NCBI GenBank assembly: GCA_016716605.1
Contig: JADJWA010000001.1
Location: 2,215,001-2,279,000 of the forward strand
DNA length: 64,000 nucleotides
DNA from: Flavobacteriales bacterium
Lineage (GTDB): Bacteria; Bacteroidota; Bacteroidia; Flavobacteriales_F; PHOS-HE28
Direction: 5' to 3'
The notes under the pieces are model-generated. The model was not told the DNA's origin. It did not search any database and worked only from the letters and a program-made list of their open reading frames with translations. Position numbers and translations under genes: made by a program. Positions 1 through 10,153 of the stretch are shown here, piece by piece (positions within the stretch are counted from its first letter, which is position 1; the number at the start of each line of letters is the position of its first letter).

Positions 1-590
1 CACGCCGTCATCCCCGAAGGGACTCCGACCGCTTGTAGGCGTACGGTTTCAGGGACTATTTCACTCCGCTGTTCGCGGTGCTTTTCACCTTTCCTTCGCA
101 GTACTGGTTCGCTATCGGTCTCTCAGTAGTATTTAGCCTTGCCAGATGGTTCTGGCGGATTCAGACAGGATCTCACGTGTCCCGCCTTACTCAGGATACC
201 ACTAGGTACAGCATGCATTTCGTGTACGGGACTATCACCCTCTATGGTCCCACTTTCCAAAGGGTTCCACTACACATGCTGAGTCCACATCGTGGTCCTA
301 CAACCCCGGCCGCGCCGAAACGCTTCCGGTTTGGGCTGTCCCCTTTTCGCTCGCCACTACTGGGGGGATCACTACTTGTTTTCTTTTCCTCCAGGTACTT
401 AGATGTTTCAGTTCCCTGGGTTGGCACCCTTCGCAGGGTATCCCGGCTTCACCGGGATGGGTTGCCCCATTCGGAAATCCACGGATCACAGGGTATTATG
501 CCCCTCCCCGTGGCTTATCGCAGCCTATCGCGTCCTTCATCGCCTCTGAGAGCCAAGGCATCCGCCGTACGCCCTTAGTAACTTCTCGAT
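1..590 (-). rRNA. rrl: 23S ribosomal RNA, 5' portion (partial)
   Basis: About 590 nt of the 5' end of 23S rRNA on the minus strand, cut by the window edge. The reverse complement contains the conserved 5' region with the ACTAAGGGCGTACGGCGGAT block near 555-580. It lies downstream of tRNA-Ala in the usual 16S-Ile-Ala-23S order. The 5' boundary is approximate. Confidence 0.95.
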
Positions 591-702
591 CGTACTAGAT
601 CAAATTGCTCGGTGGACCGATTTCTCGGTCTGTTTTGGTCTGTCCAACAACATGTCAAAGAACGGTGCCCTTGGGAGGGCCGCCCCGGTGGAAGCCGGAG
701 CC

Positions 703-779
703 TGGTGGAGAATATCGGAGTCGAACCGATGACCTCCTGCTTGCAAAGCAGGCGCTCTAGCCAGCTGAGCTAATTCCCC
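703..779 (-). tRNA. tRNA-Ala (anticodon TGC)
   Basis: A 77-nt tRNA with encoded CCA on the minus strand in the rRNA spacer. The acceptor stem is GGGGAAT/ATTCTCC (one G-U pair), the D-loop begins TAGCTCAGCTGG, the anticodon loop reads CTTTGCAAG with TGC, and the T-arm contains GGTTCGACTCC. It is co-transcribed with 16S, tRNA-Ile and 23S. Confidence 0.97.
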
Positions 780-792
780 GTTCCCTGTCCCA

Positions 793-869
793 TGGTAGTC
801 CTGCGCAGATTTGAACTGCGGACCTCTACATTATCAGTGTAGCGCTCTAACCAACTGAGCTACAGGACT
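793..869 (-). tRNA. tRNA-Ile (anticodon GAT)
   Basis: A 77-nt tRNA with encoded CCA on the minus strand. The acceptor stem is AGTCCTG/CAGGACT, the anticodon loop CTGATAA carries GAT, and the T-arm contains AGTTCAAATCT. It lies between the 16S 3' end and tRNA-Ala, as in most bacterial rRNA operons. Confidence 0.97.
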
Positions 870-973
870 AGAGAGAAGGTAACGGTGTACCGTTCAAAAA
901 AATCGTCTATCTGAGAGACAGCAGGCATCGAAGAACATGCTTGCGCACGCTCAGCAGAGACCTGTCACTTACT

Positions 974-2502
<1,529 letters not shown>

Positions 2503-2692
2503 ATGTGTGTTTGATCTGGTTCGTTGACGAGGTCTCTCATGTGGTCCGCTTTGCAGCGGACACAAGGACACCTGCTGTTCTCAGAATAGACAATCTGTCA
2601 AAGAACTCTATGGTCCTGGGCCTCAGCCCATTGCCAGTCAATCCAATCCGCCGATTCCTCGGCTCCTTCGCGACGTTCCGCGAGAGGGGCTG

Positions 2693-2722
2693 CAAATGTA
2701 AACGGAGCCGTTCAACCTGCAA
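2693..2722 (-). promoter_or_regulatory. rRNA operon promoter, proximal
   Basis: Read on the minus strand: CTTG, 19 nt, TACATTTG. This matches the Bacteroidota housekeeping promoter (TTG at -33, TAnnTTTG at -7). It lies about 190 nt upstream of the 16S 5' end, in the 350-nt stretch without genes between 16S and the SDR gene. Confidence 0.75.
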
Positions 2723-2796
2723 GCGATGTGGAAAATTTCTTTCCTCGCCTCACCTCAATCCATCTGCTCGAAAAGAACGCCCCCCGAAAGCGGCCG

Positions 2797-2826
2797 CAAA
2801 TGTAGGGGGATACTTCTCACGTGCAA
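2797..2826 (-). promoter_or_regulatory. rRNA operon promoter, distal
   Basis: A second element of identical design exactly 104 bp further upstream: TTG, 19 nt, TACATTTG on the minus strand. Two tandem core promoters with the same -7 octamer and spacer are typical of strongly expressed rRNA operons. Confidence 0.72.
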
Positions 2827-2856
2827 CATCCATGTGAAAATATTCTTGCGAGGACC

Positions 2857-3561
2857 TCAAGGGGTGCTCACGGCCACGGGCAGCACCTTGCCGTTGTACA
2901 GCTTGTGGCCCTGCAAGGTGAATTCGGCTACGTACCTGCCCATTTCCGCGGCCGACGTGCTTGCGCGATGGTCCGGGAACGCGGCCCGGAGCATGGCGGT
3001 GTCCACGGAACCAAGCGCCAAGCAGTTGCTGCGTATGCCGAGTGGCGCGAATTCAACGGCGGCGCATTGCGCGAAGCAGGCCAAGGCAGCCTTGCTGGAG
3101 CTGTAGGCGGCCAGTCCCGGGAATTTCACGCTGTCCTGAAAGCCTCCCATGCTTCCGATGCAGACCACATGAGCCGGGGGATCGCCAGCGAGGTTTCCTT
3201 TCAGCGCTTGGGTAAGCAGCAGGGGCAGCGACACATTCAGCGCCAGCAGGTCCATGAGGGAGCCACGGTCGTATCCCCCTTTCCCGGCTTGGATCAGCGT
3301 AGCCGCGTTGTGCACAAGACCGATGAGTCGCTTGTCACCCATACTGGCCGCAATCCGTTCGGCCGCATCCTCGGAGAGCAGGTCCAGTTCAAGTACATGA
3401 AGGCGCCCTGGATGGGCTTGGAGCTCCTGTTCCAATCGGCGCTTGCCGTGGCGTGCAACGGCTACAACATCGAACGAAGCGAGCGCCAACAATGCCCGGA
3501 CCGTTTCCAGCCCGATCCCCGATCCGGCACCGGTGACCATGATGCTTGCGTGCTTCTCCAT
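2857..3561 (-). CDS. Short-chain dehydrogenase/reductase family protein
   Basis: A 234-residue Rossmann-fold NAD(P)-dependent oxidoreductase of the classical SDR type. The nucleotide-binding motif TGAGSGIG is at residues 10-17, HNAA replaces the usual NNAG near 84, and the catalytic residues are Ser137, Tyr153 and Lys157 (YSSSK). The chosen start gives MEKHASIMVTG; the reading frame stays open 14 codons upstream, but that extension has no SDR character. The substrate cannot be deduced. The gene is transcribed in the same direction as the rRNA operon and ends 31 nt upstream of its distal promoter. Confidence 0.85.
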   Translation of the reverse strand: MEKHASIMVTGAGSGIGLETVRALLALASFDVVAVARHGKRRLEQELQAHPGRLHVLELDLLSEDAAERIAASMGDKRLIGLVHNAATLIQAGKGGYDRGSLMDLLALNVSLPLLLTQALKGNLAGDPPAHVVCIGSMGGFQDSVKFPGLAAYSSSKAALACFAQCAAVEFAPLGIRSNCLALGSVDTAMLRAAFPDHRASTSAAEMGRYVAEFTLQGHKLYNGKVLPVAVSTP

Positions 3562-3737
3562 CTGGGTGGCGGTAGTTTTGGCCGACCGCCAAAGGAAGCG
3601 CAATGCTGCTGGAATCGATTCAAACCGCTTGGATAGGCGGGTCGTTGCAGGATTGGACCCGCGCGGCGGCGTTCGCCGGCGGCGGCTGGATCCTTTGACA
3701 GCTCATTTACCGATCGGCTGGAGCCTTCCCGAAGCCC

Positions 3738-4901
3738 TTGGCCAAGCGGACCAGCACGCCGCTTGATGACCTGCTCGTGGAGCAGTTACGGGCACCAGTT
3801 GTTGCATTCATCACGGTGCAGGGCTTCATCGCAGGATTCCAGCAGTTGGTGATCGGTCCAAAGTCAATGCTCTGGGGTGCGCGCGTTTCACACGTTACGG
3901 TTGCCATGGCAGCGACTTGGGTCATCGTGCGCATCATGCTCTCGGTGCTTGATGTGTTGATGACAGGGCGGTACGAAGGACAGGATCGGTCCTCTCGGCT
4001 CCTGCCTGGCATAAGGGCAGTGGTGCGCGTGCTGATCTGGGGCCTGGGTTCCGTTGTGGCCTTGAACAATGCGGGCTATGATGTGGCGGCCCTGCTCGCT
4101 GGCATCGGGATCGGCGGATTGTCCATGGCCCTTGCTGCGCAAGAGACCGTTGCCAACGTGTTCGGCGGCATCACGAACTATGCGGACATGCCCATCAAGT
4201 TGGGCGATTGTGTGCGCGTGGATGGGCGCGATGGCCTCGTGCAGGAGATCGGGATTTGGAGCACGCACATACAGGCGCTCGTTGGGCCAATCGTGGTGAT
4301 CCCCAACAAGAAGTTCACCGAGAGCACGATTGAGAATGTCTCGGATGAATCCTCGCGACGTGCTCTGGTTGAACTGGGCCTGATCTACGAAACAGCGCCT
4401 GCCATGATGGAGCGCGCCATGGAAGTGCTGAAGGAGATCGTGATGGCGCATCAGGACATCCTCGAGGAAAGGCGCTTCATCTCCTTCAATGCCTTCAAGG
4501 AATACGCGCTGAACATCCTCTTCATCTATTTCATCCCGGAGGACGCCCACATCTTTGAGGCGCATTCGCGGGTGAACCTGGCGATCCTCCGGCGCTTCAC
4601 AGAGGAAGGGCTTCCGTTCGCCTACACGACGGCGGTGGAATTGCAGGACCAATTCAAGCCTTGCCCCTCACTTCCTTCGCTTTGCCTTGCGTGCGGTCTC
4701 CCGCGCTTCTTCAGCTTCAAGTTTCGCTTTGCGTCGCGCGAGCACTTTTGGGTCGAGCACGTCGCCCACGTTCCTCATCTGGCGGAGCACCCATTGCTGC
4801 CGGCTGGTCAGGTGGCTGGATGGCGCTTTGCAGTTGAATCGCCTCGGGGCCGGGAGGGTAGTGGTTATCAGCGCGGCTTGCGCGGAGGTGAGCTTCTTTG
4901 A
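3738..4901 (+). CDS. MscS-family small mechanosensitive channel
   Basis: A 387-residue protein with N-terminal hydrophobic helices, then the MscS pore-lining signature (AGIGIGGLSMALAAQETVAN around residues 120-140) and the cytoplasmic beta domain with a DGRDGLVQEIG-type segment. It probably acts as a membrane channel releasing solutes under osmotic downshock. A TTG start is used here; in-frame non-canonical codons lie upstream and the true start is unsure. The MscS homology ends near residue 308 (AVELQDQF). The last ~78 residues run antisense through the 3' end of mtgA for 234 nt and look non-conserved, as if the original stop codon was lost. Confidence 0.8.
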   Translation: MAKRTSTPLDDLLVEQLRAPVVAFITVQGFIAGFQQLVIGPKSMLWGARVSHVTVAMAATWVIVRIMLSVLDVLMTGRYEGQDRSSRLLPGIRAVVRVLIWGLGSVVALNNAGYDVAALLAGIGIGGLSMALAAQETVANVFGGITNYADMPIKLGDCVRVDGRDGLVQEIGIWSTHIQALVGPIVVIPNKKFTESTIENVSDESSRRALVELGLIYETAPAMMERAMEVLKEIVMAHQDILEERRFISFNAFKEYALNILFIYFIPEDAHIFEAHSRVNLAILRRFTEEGLPFAYTTAVELQDQFKPCPSLPSLCLACGLPRFFSFKFRFASREHFWVEHVAHVPHLAEHPLLPAGQVAGWRFAVESPRGREGSGYQRGLRGGELL

Positions 4902-5465
4902 GGTGGTGCGGAAGCAATTCTGCGCAGCTGCCTCTGCGCCGAATACGCCCTGGCCCATCTCGGCCACGTTGAGGTACACCTCGAGGATGCGCTCCTTGGT
5001 CCATAATGCTTCGATTAGCACCGTGAACCAAGCCTCCAGGACCTTGCGCAATTTGCTGCGGCCCGGCCAGAGGAACACATTCTTGGCCGTTTGCTGGCTG
5101 ATGGTGCTGGCGCCTTTCACTTTTCTCCCGGGTTCCTTCTCCCAAAGCCGCAGTGCGAATTCCCGCCAGGAGAACCCCGGCTCCTTCATGCCGAGCGAGC
5201 GTTTGATCTGCTCCGTGGAGAAGCCGCTGTGCGTCATGAAACGCTGGTCCTCGCTGCTGATCACGGCCAATGGCATCGCGCGTGCCATCTCCTCGAGCGA
5301 ACGATTGGCCCGATGGAAGGTATCCAGCTCGATGCTCTGTTCAATCATCACATAGGTGACCGGCGGATCGAGCAGGCCCAAGAGCGCGACCCATGACACG
5401 GTGATCATCAGGGACCAGAACCCGAGGGCACCGGATACCCGGACGGCAGATCGAAGCTTCTTCAC
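4668..5465 (-). CDS. mtgA: Monofunctional biosynthetic peptidoglycan transglycosylase
   Basis: A 265-residue GT51-family glycosyltransferase that polymerises lipid II into glycan strands at the outer face of the inner membrane. One N-terminal transmembrane helix (about residues 12-32) is followed by the family motifs: SSEDQRF with the catalytic Glu, KGASTISQQTAKN, RKVLEAWF and the KERILEVYLNVAEMG-GVFGAEAAA block. The transpeptidase domain is absent and the length is as expected for MtgA. The start is GTG (MKKLRSAV), 20-odd nt after a TACTTTG element. The C-terminus is Lys/Arg-rich. The 3' end overlaps the convergent mscS-like gene. Confidence 0.93.
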   Translation of the reverse strand: MKKLRSAVRVSGALGFWSLMITVSWVALLGLLDPPVTYVMIEQSIELDTFHRANRSLEEMARAMPLAVISSEDQRFMTHSGFSTEQIKRSLGMKEPGFSWREFALRLWEKEPGRKVKGASTISQQTAKNVFLWPGRSKLRKVLEAWFTVLIEALWTKERILEVYLNVAEMGQGVFGAEAAAQNCFRTTSKKLTSAQAALITTTLPAPRRFNCKAPSSHLTSRQQWVLRQMRNVGDVLDPKVLARRKAKLEAEEARETARKAKRRK

Positions 5466-5541
5466 CTTGGCGCTGAAATGGCCGCCAAAGTAGAAGGGCC
5501 GGCCCGTCTGGACCAGCCCCCCTCCGTTACCGCAGGCTTGC

Positions 5542-5901
5542 TTACCCCTCGTGCTTGCGGCCGTAGAACTGGTAGTAGGCTATGAGGGCCGCCCCTCCGC
5601 AAACGGCAATGCCGATGAAGAACGGCAGCGGATTGTCGCTCTCAGGGCCAAGCATGGTGTGCTGGATGATCCACCCCGCCAGAAGCCCCAAACCGATGCC
5701 CACCATGAGCAGCCCATTGCGCATGGCCCGTCGGCCGTCGGGTGCGGGTTTGGCGATGAGCGGGTCCATGCCCTTGTCGATCATGCTCATGCGCTCGCGG
5801 TGGCGCGTGGTGTAGTGGATGTAAAGGATGCCGAAGGCGGTTCCGAACGGGATGATGAGTCCGAAGAAGGGAACCAGGATCTCAGATGCAGGGCTGTCCA
5901 T
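5542..5901 (-). CDS. DUF6249-type small membrane protein
   Basis: A 119-residue protein with three predicted transmembrane segments (about residues 9-29, 61-82 and 90-110) separated by a basic loop containing RHRERMSMIDKG. That loop and layout resemble the DUF6249 family, which in Bacteroidota often sits beside an ECF sigma factor. Here it is divergent from the sigma/anti-sigma-like pair at 6085-7030, so a role in that envelope-signalling module is plausible but inferred. Confidence 0.7.
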   Translation of the reverse strand: MDSPASEILVPFFGLIIPFGTAFGILYIHYTTRHRERMSMIDKGMDPLIAKPAPDGRRAMRNGLLMVGIGLGLLAGWIIQHTMLGPESDNPLPFFIGIAVCGGAALIAYYQFYGRKHEG

Positions 5902-6084
5902 GATTGTTCGTGTTGTTGCTCATCGGACGCGGCACGAAGAGGACAGGTTACACGCAACCCGCGTGCGCTGCATCCACCAGCGGTCCCTTGCGGGCCTCCG
6001 TTCATCCTTCTGCGCTTGTGGGAACCGGGTATCGCTCGTGCTTTTGTAACCGTGCCGGGCCCACGGCTCGTCACATCACCGCCC

Positions 6085-6648
6085 GTGGATCACGCCCCCC
6101 TCATCGCACGCATCCTGGAAGGCGACAGCCGTGCCTATGCGGAGCTGGTGCGCCATTACCAGCATATGGTGTACACCGTGTGCCACCGTGTGCTGCGCAA
6201 TGCTGAAGATGCCGAAGAGGCAACGCAGGACAGTTTCGTGAAGGCGTATCAGCATCTCCGCGGCTTCTCTGGGGCATCGAAGTTCAGCACATGGCTCTTC
6301 AGCATCGCTCACAGGACGGCGATCAGCCACGGCAGGCGCCGCAGGACCGACGGCGAGACCGTGGACGAGCTCACCCAGCACCCTGCGGCTGAAGGCAATC
6401 CCGGTTCAAGCCAAGGTGAATTGCGGCGCCAACTGGACCTCGCGTTGAATCTCCTGCCCGCTGATGATGCCTCGATCCTGAGCTACTTCTATCTGGAGGA
6501 CCTGAGCGTGGAGGAGATCGTAACCGTGACGGGATTTGGGGCGTCGAATGTGAAAGTGAAGCTCCATCGCGCCCGCAAGAAATTGGCGGAGGTTATGGAG
6601 CGACAGCTTGGACCTGAAGCGCGCGCGCTACTTTTGAACGATGCCTGA
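6085..6648 (+). CDS. ECF-type RNA polymerase sigma factor
   Basis: A 187-residue sigma-70 family ECF factor. Region 2 covers about residues 6-75 (DSRAYAELVRHYQHMVYTV, then AEEATQDSFVKAYQHL and FSTWLFSIAHR). Region 4 covers about 120-175 (LPADDASILSYFYLEDLSVEEI and NVKVKLHRARKKL). A GTG at 6085 (MDHAPLIARIL) is chosen because sigma homology starts immediately; another GTG at 6052 is possible. It overlaps the next gene by 8 nt, which points to a sigma/regulator operon. Confidence 0.9.
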   Translation: MDHAPLIARILEGDSRAYAELVRHYQHMVYTVCHRVLRNAEDAEEATQDSFVKAYQHLRGFSGASKFSTWLFSIAHRTAISHGRRRRTDGETVDELTQHPAAEGNPGSSQGELRRQLDLALNLLPADDASILSYFYLEDLSVEEIVTVTGFGASNVKVKLHRARKKLAEVMERQLGPEARALLLNDA

Positions 6649-7030
6649 GATGAACGACAACGATTTGCGGAGGCTGTTCCAAGCAGCCGGGTACGCAAAG
6701 CCCGAGCGCGACCTCACGGATCGGATTATGGCGCGCGTAGCTGTTACGCGCATCGCGGAGCCGGTCGTCGTTCCGCCCCTCATCAGCAAGCGCGCATGGG
6801 TCACCATCACGATCGCCGCCGGTCTGTTCGTCCTGTGCGCCGTGAGCTTATCAGGTCTCGGTGGAACGAGCAATTCGCTGCCGTGGATGGATCGCTTGCT
6901 GGACAGCGTAGCCCGCTTTAAGATGCCGGACGGCGCGTGGCCGCAATGGACGATCGGCCTTTCCGTGCTTGCCTTATTCTTCGCACTGCTGGGGAATTAC
7001 ACCGAGCGGCGCATGAGCAGGTCCGCCTAG
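6641..7030 (+). CDS. Putative anti-sigma-like membrane protein
   Basis: A 129-residue protein translationally coupled to the ECF sigma gene (8-nt overlap). The N-terminal ~45 residues are cytosolic and charged (MNDNDLRRLFQAAGY). Two transmembrane helices follow near residues 50-70 and 103-122. No zinc-binding anti-sigma motif is visible. The position and topology suggest a membrane regulator of the sigma factor; this is inference. The 3' end overlaps convergent tpx by 4 nt. Confidence 0.65.
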   Translation: MPEMNDNDLRRLFQAAGYAKPERDLTDRIMARVAVTRIAEPVVVPPLISKRAWVTITIAAGLFVLCAVSLSGLGGTSNSLPWMDRLLDSVARFKMPDGAWPQWTIGLSVLALFFALLGNYTERRMSRSA

Positions 7031-7509
7031 AGCAGTGCCTTCGCAGCGTTCAACGCAGCTTCATAGTCCGGTTCAGCGCCCAGCTCTGGGGCCACTTCGC
7101 AGTATCGCACCACGCCTTCCTTGTCAATGACGAAGGTGACGCGCCCGAGCAAGCCCCCCATGCCGCCTTCGGCGATGCGCGTGCCCCAGGCATCGGCGTC
7201 GCGGTACCGGAAGTCGCTGCCCGCTTCCACGTTCTCGATTCCTTCGGCGGCGCAGAAGCGCTTCATCGCGTAATGCAAGTCGGCGGTAATCGCAAGGACG
7301 CGCGCACCCAGGCCGGCAGCCAGCTTGTTGAAGGTGCGCGTCTCCAAAGCACAAGTGGTGGTATCCACGCTGGGGAACATCAAGAGCACAACCACATGGC
7401 CCTTGTGATCCGCAAGCGAGCCTTCGGTCTTATCGACCTTGACATACCGGAGCTGCGGGGCATGGGTGCCGATAGCGGGGAGTGAGCCTGAGAAAGAGGG
7501 TTGAGGCAT
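7027..7509 (-). CDS. tpx: Thiol peroxidase (atypical 2-Cys peroxiredoxin)
   Basis: A 160-residue Tpx that reduces hydroperoxides using thioredoxin. The peroxidatic cysteine is Cys53 in PSVDTTTC, and the likely resolving cysteine is Cys86 in MKRFC, the usual ~33-residue spacing. Thioredoxin-fold sequence runs throughout and the length is normal for Tpx. It is convergent with the sigma-associated membrane gene. Confidence 0.93.
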   Translation of the reverse strand: MPQPSFSGSLPAIGTHAPQLRYVKVDKTEGSLADHKGHVVVLLMFPSVDTTTCALETRTFNKLAAGLGARVLAITADLHYAMKRFCAAEGIENVEAGSDFRYRDADAWGTRIAEGGMGGLLGRVTFVIDKEGVVRYCEVAPELGAEPDYEAALNAAKALL

Positions 7510-7540
7510 GGTGTGAACCTGTGAATCTCGGACAGTGATT

Positions 7541-7572
7541 TCTGGGACTGCTTCGCTCCGCTCGCAGTGACC
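7541..7572. repeat. REP-like palindromic repeat
   Basis: The segment has GGGACTGCTTCGCTCCGCTC followed by GCAGTGACCG. This GC-rich imperfect palindrome belongs to a type commonly dispersed between genes in bacterial genomes. It lies between the 3' end of purL and the start of tpx. Confidence 0.6.
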
Positions 7573-7593
7573 GTGGACAACAACGAAGCCCGA

Positions 7594-9849
7594 TCAAGGT
7601 TCACGCATGATGCGCGGAATGGCCTCTTCGTAGGCCTTCTTCGCGTCAGCGATGGTGCCGAAGGGCGCATCGTCCACCACGAGCTTGCCCTGCGTCACAT
7701 GGCCGAGCAGGATGTTGGGCACGCGGCTCTGGAGCATGAGGTCGAGGAATTCGTCCTCGTTGTCCTGATCCACGGCCACGATGGCACGGCCCTGCGCTTC
7801 GCCGAAGAGGAAGCTGTCCTCGCGCACTTCGCTGTCGGTGACCACATCGAAGCCGAAGTTGCGCGGCATGGCCATCTCCACCAAGGCGGTCCAGATGCCG
7901 CCATCGCTCACATCGTGCGCGGCGTTGATGAGGCCCTTGCGGATGAGCATGAGCAGCATGGTGTGCAGGCGCTTCTCCTCCTCGATGTCGAAGTAGGGCG
8001 CCGGTGAGCGCTCGATTCCATGGATGCGCGTGAGGTACTCGCTGCTCGCGATATCGTCCACCACTTTGCCGAGCAGGAAGATCAAGTCGCCCTTCTGCTT
8101 GAAGTCGAGCGTCATGCGCTTGCTCACATCGGGCACGATGCCCACCATGCCGATCGTGGGCGTGGGGAACACCGGGATGTTCTTCTTCTCCGTGACCGTG
8201 TGGTTGTAGAAGCTCACGTTGCCGCCGGTCACCGGTGCCTCGAAGGCGCGGCAAGCATCGCCCATGCCTTTGATGGCCTGAGCGAACTGCCAATACACCT
8301 CGGGGTCGTACGGGTTGCCGAAATTCAAGCAGTTGGTTACGCCGCAGGGCTCGCCGCCCGTGCAGGCGATGTTGCGCGCCGCCTCGCTCACGGCGATCAT
8401 GGCGCCTTTGTGCGGATCGGCATGCACGTAGCGGCCGTTGCAATCCACAGTGACCGCCAGGCCTTTGCCGGTCTCCTTCACCAGCACGAGGCCGGCATCG
8501 CTCGGCGCATTGGTGCTCATGTTATTCGTGCGCACCATCGTGTCGTATTGCTCGCTGATCCAGCGCTTGCTCGCGATGTTTGGGCTGGCCAGCAGCTCGT
8601 AGGCCACGGCCTTAAGGTCCATCGGCTCATCCGCATCGTCGAGTTTGAACTTCTTGTTCTCGGCGATGTAAGCCGGCTCCTTCTGCTCACGCTCATACAC
8701 CGGTGCTCCGCCGCCGAGCACGAGGCTCTCCGCAGGCACTTCGGCAATGAGCTCTCCGTGCATGAAGTAGCGCAAAGTGTTGCCTTCGGTCACGGTGCCG
8801 ATCTCCACGCAATTCAGGTCCCACTTGTCGAAGATCGCCTTCACCTCCTTCTCTCTTCCCTTCTTCACCACAACAAGCATGCGCTCCTGGCTCTCGCTGA
8901 GGAGGATCTCCCATGCGTGCATGCCTTGTTGGCGCGTCGGCACCTTGTCCAGGTTGATGTCCATGCCGCTCTCGCCCTTCGCGCTCATCTCGCTGGTGCT
9001 GCACGTGATGCCTGCCGCGCCCATGTCCTGCATGCCGATGATCGCATCGGTCTGCGCGAGCTCGAGCGAGGCTTCGAGCAACAGCTTCTCCATGAAGGGG
9101 TCGCCCACCTGTACGGCCGGCAGGTCATCCATGCTGGTGTCGGTGATGTCCTTGCTGGCGAAGCTGGCGCCGTGGATCCCATCCTTGCCGGTGCTGCTGC
9201 CCACGATGAAGACCGGATTGCCCTTGCCGTGGCTGGTGGCGCTGATCACCTTATCGGTGCGAACGATGCCCACGCTCATGGCATTCACCAACGGATTGGT
9301 GGTGTAGCATGGATCGAAGTACACCTCGCCGCCGAGCACCGGCACGCCGAACGCATTGCCGTAGTCGCCGATGCCCTTCACCACGCCGCGCATGTGCCAG
9401 CGGCTGCTCTTCTCCTTGCTGATATCACCGAAGCGCAAGCTGTTGAGCTGCGCGATGGGACGCGCGCCCATGGTGAAGATGTCCCTGTTGATCCCGCCCA
9501 CGCCTGTTGCGGCGCCTTGGTAGGGCTCAATGGCGCTCGGGTGGTTGTGGCTCTCGATCTTGAAGGCGCAGGCCCAGCCGTCGCCGATGTCCACGAGGCC
9601 GGCGTTCTCCTGCCCGGCCTCGGCCAGCAGTTTCGGGCCGCTGCGCGGAAGGGTCTTCAGCTGCTTGATGGAGTTCTTGTACGAGCAATGCTCGCTCCAC
9701 ATGGCGCTGTAGATGCTCAGCTCCGTGAAGTTGGGCACACGGCCCAGGATCGCCATGATCTTGTCGAACTCCTCGGGCAGGAGGCCGAGCTTCTTCGCAG
9801 TATCGACGCCAGCGGGGGCGGTGTCGGGGTTGGCAGTGGTCGTGGACAT
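7594..9849 (-). CDS. purL: Phosphoribosylformylglycinamidine synthase, PurL subunit
   Basis: A 751-residue small-type PurL (FGAM synthase II), which converts FGAR to FGAM in purine synthesis together with PurQ and PurS. Recognisable blocks are the N-terminal SIYSAMWSEHCSYKNS, FKIESHNHPSAIEPYQGAATGVGG, the ATP-binding AKGESGMDINL region, CTGGEPCGVTNCLNFGNPYDPEVYW and APVTGGNVSFYN. It lacks the C-terminal glutaminase domain of the large type, so purQ and purS are expected elsewhere. A TACCTTCG element ends 7 nt before the ATG. Confidence 0.97.
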   Translation of the reverse strand: MSTTTANPDTAPAGVDTAKKLGLLPEEFDKIMAILGRVPNFTELSIYSAMWSEHCSYKNSIKQLKTLPRSGPKLLAEAGQENAGLVDIGDGWACAFKIESHNHPSAIEPYQGAATGVGGINRDIFTMGARPIAQLNSLRFGDISKEKSSRWHMRGVVKGIGDYGNAFGVPVLGGEVYFDPCYTTNPLVNAMSVGIVRTDKVISATSHGKGNPVFIVGSSTGKDGIHGASFASKDITDTSMDDLPAVQVGDPFMEKLLLEASLELAQTDAIIGMQDMGAAGITCSTSEMSAKGESGMDINLDKVPTRQQGMHAWEILLSESQERMLVVVKKGREKEVKAIFDKWDLNCVEIGTVTEGNTLRYFMHGELIAEVPAESLVLGGGAPVYEREQKEPAYIAENKKFKLDDADEPMDLKAVAYELLASPNIASKRWISEQYDTMVRTNNMSTNAPSDAGLVLVKETGKGLAVTVDCNGRYVHADPHKGAMIAVSEAARNIACTGGEPCGVTNCLNFGNPYDPEVYWQFAQAIKGMGDACRAFEAPVTGGNVSFYNHTVTEKKNIPVFPTPTIGMVGIVPDVSKRMTLDFKQKGDLIFLLGKVVDDIASSEYLTRIHGIERSPAPYFDIEEEKRLHTMLLMLIRKGLINAAHDVSDGGIWTALVEMAMPRNFGFDVVTDSEVREDSFLFGEAQGRAIVAVDQDNEDEFLDLMLQSRVPNILLGHVTQGKLVVDDAPFGTIADAKKAYEEAIPRIMREP

Positions 9850-9856
9850 GGGGCGG

Positions 9857-9864
9857 CGAAGGTA
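9857..9864 (-). promoter_or_regulatory. -7-like element next to purL start
   Basis: TACCTTCG on the minus strand, 7 nt upstream of the purL ATG. Transcription from it would start at or within a few nt of the start codon, leaving little or no leader. Confidence 0.55.
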
Positions 9865-9873
9865 GCCGCCGCT

Positions 9874-10053
9874 TCAGGCTCCCGCCTCCATCGCCAAACG
9901 CTCTATCTGCTCAATTATCGACTCGGCCTCGGCGCGCTTCTGGTCGCTGGCCGCGCGGTTGATGGTGCTGAGCCGATGCGCTTCGGCCAGTAATCGTCGG
10001 TACTCGGTTTCGAGTTTCTCGCGCGGTGTCTTCTGCTTGAACAGGTTCAGCAT
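9874..10053 (-). CDS. Lacal_2735-family small protein
   Basis: A 59-residue basic helical protein (MLNLFKQKTPREKLETEYRR...). It resembles the small Lacal_2735 family widespread in Bacteroidota, of unknown function. The chosen ATG begins the conserved MLNLFK motif; upstream in-frame codons are unlikely to be used. It lies just upstream of purL on the same strand, 24 nt away. Confidence 0.7.
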   Translation of the reverse strand: MLNLFKQKTPREKLETEYRRLLAEAHRLSTINRAASDQKRAEAESIIEQIERLAMEAGA

Positions 10054-10153
10054 GCTGCTGGAACAACGGTGAGCCGCATTGGTTCGCCCCCGCATACCAC
10101 ACCCGGCGCATCCCCGTTACTTTGCCGCCCTGCCAACGGCAGGCAATCCATCG

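Noticed and set aside
3705..3707. ATT start codon for the MscS-like gene, 6 nt after TCCTTTG
   Set aside because: The spacing fits the leaderless pattern but ATT starts are rare; kept only as a possibility.
8020..9993. Long plus-strand reading frame antisense to purL
   Set aside because: High-GC codon bias leaves long open antisense frames; the composition (His/Ala/Val-rich) has no family signature and purL is unmistakable.
10079..10153. Longer N-terminus for the TonB receptor
   Set aside because: The extra 25 codons precede a clear signal peptide and overlap the promoter-like TTACTTTG element.
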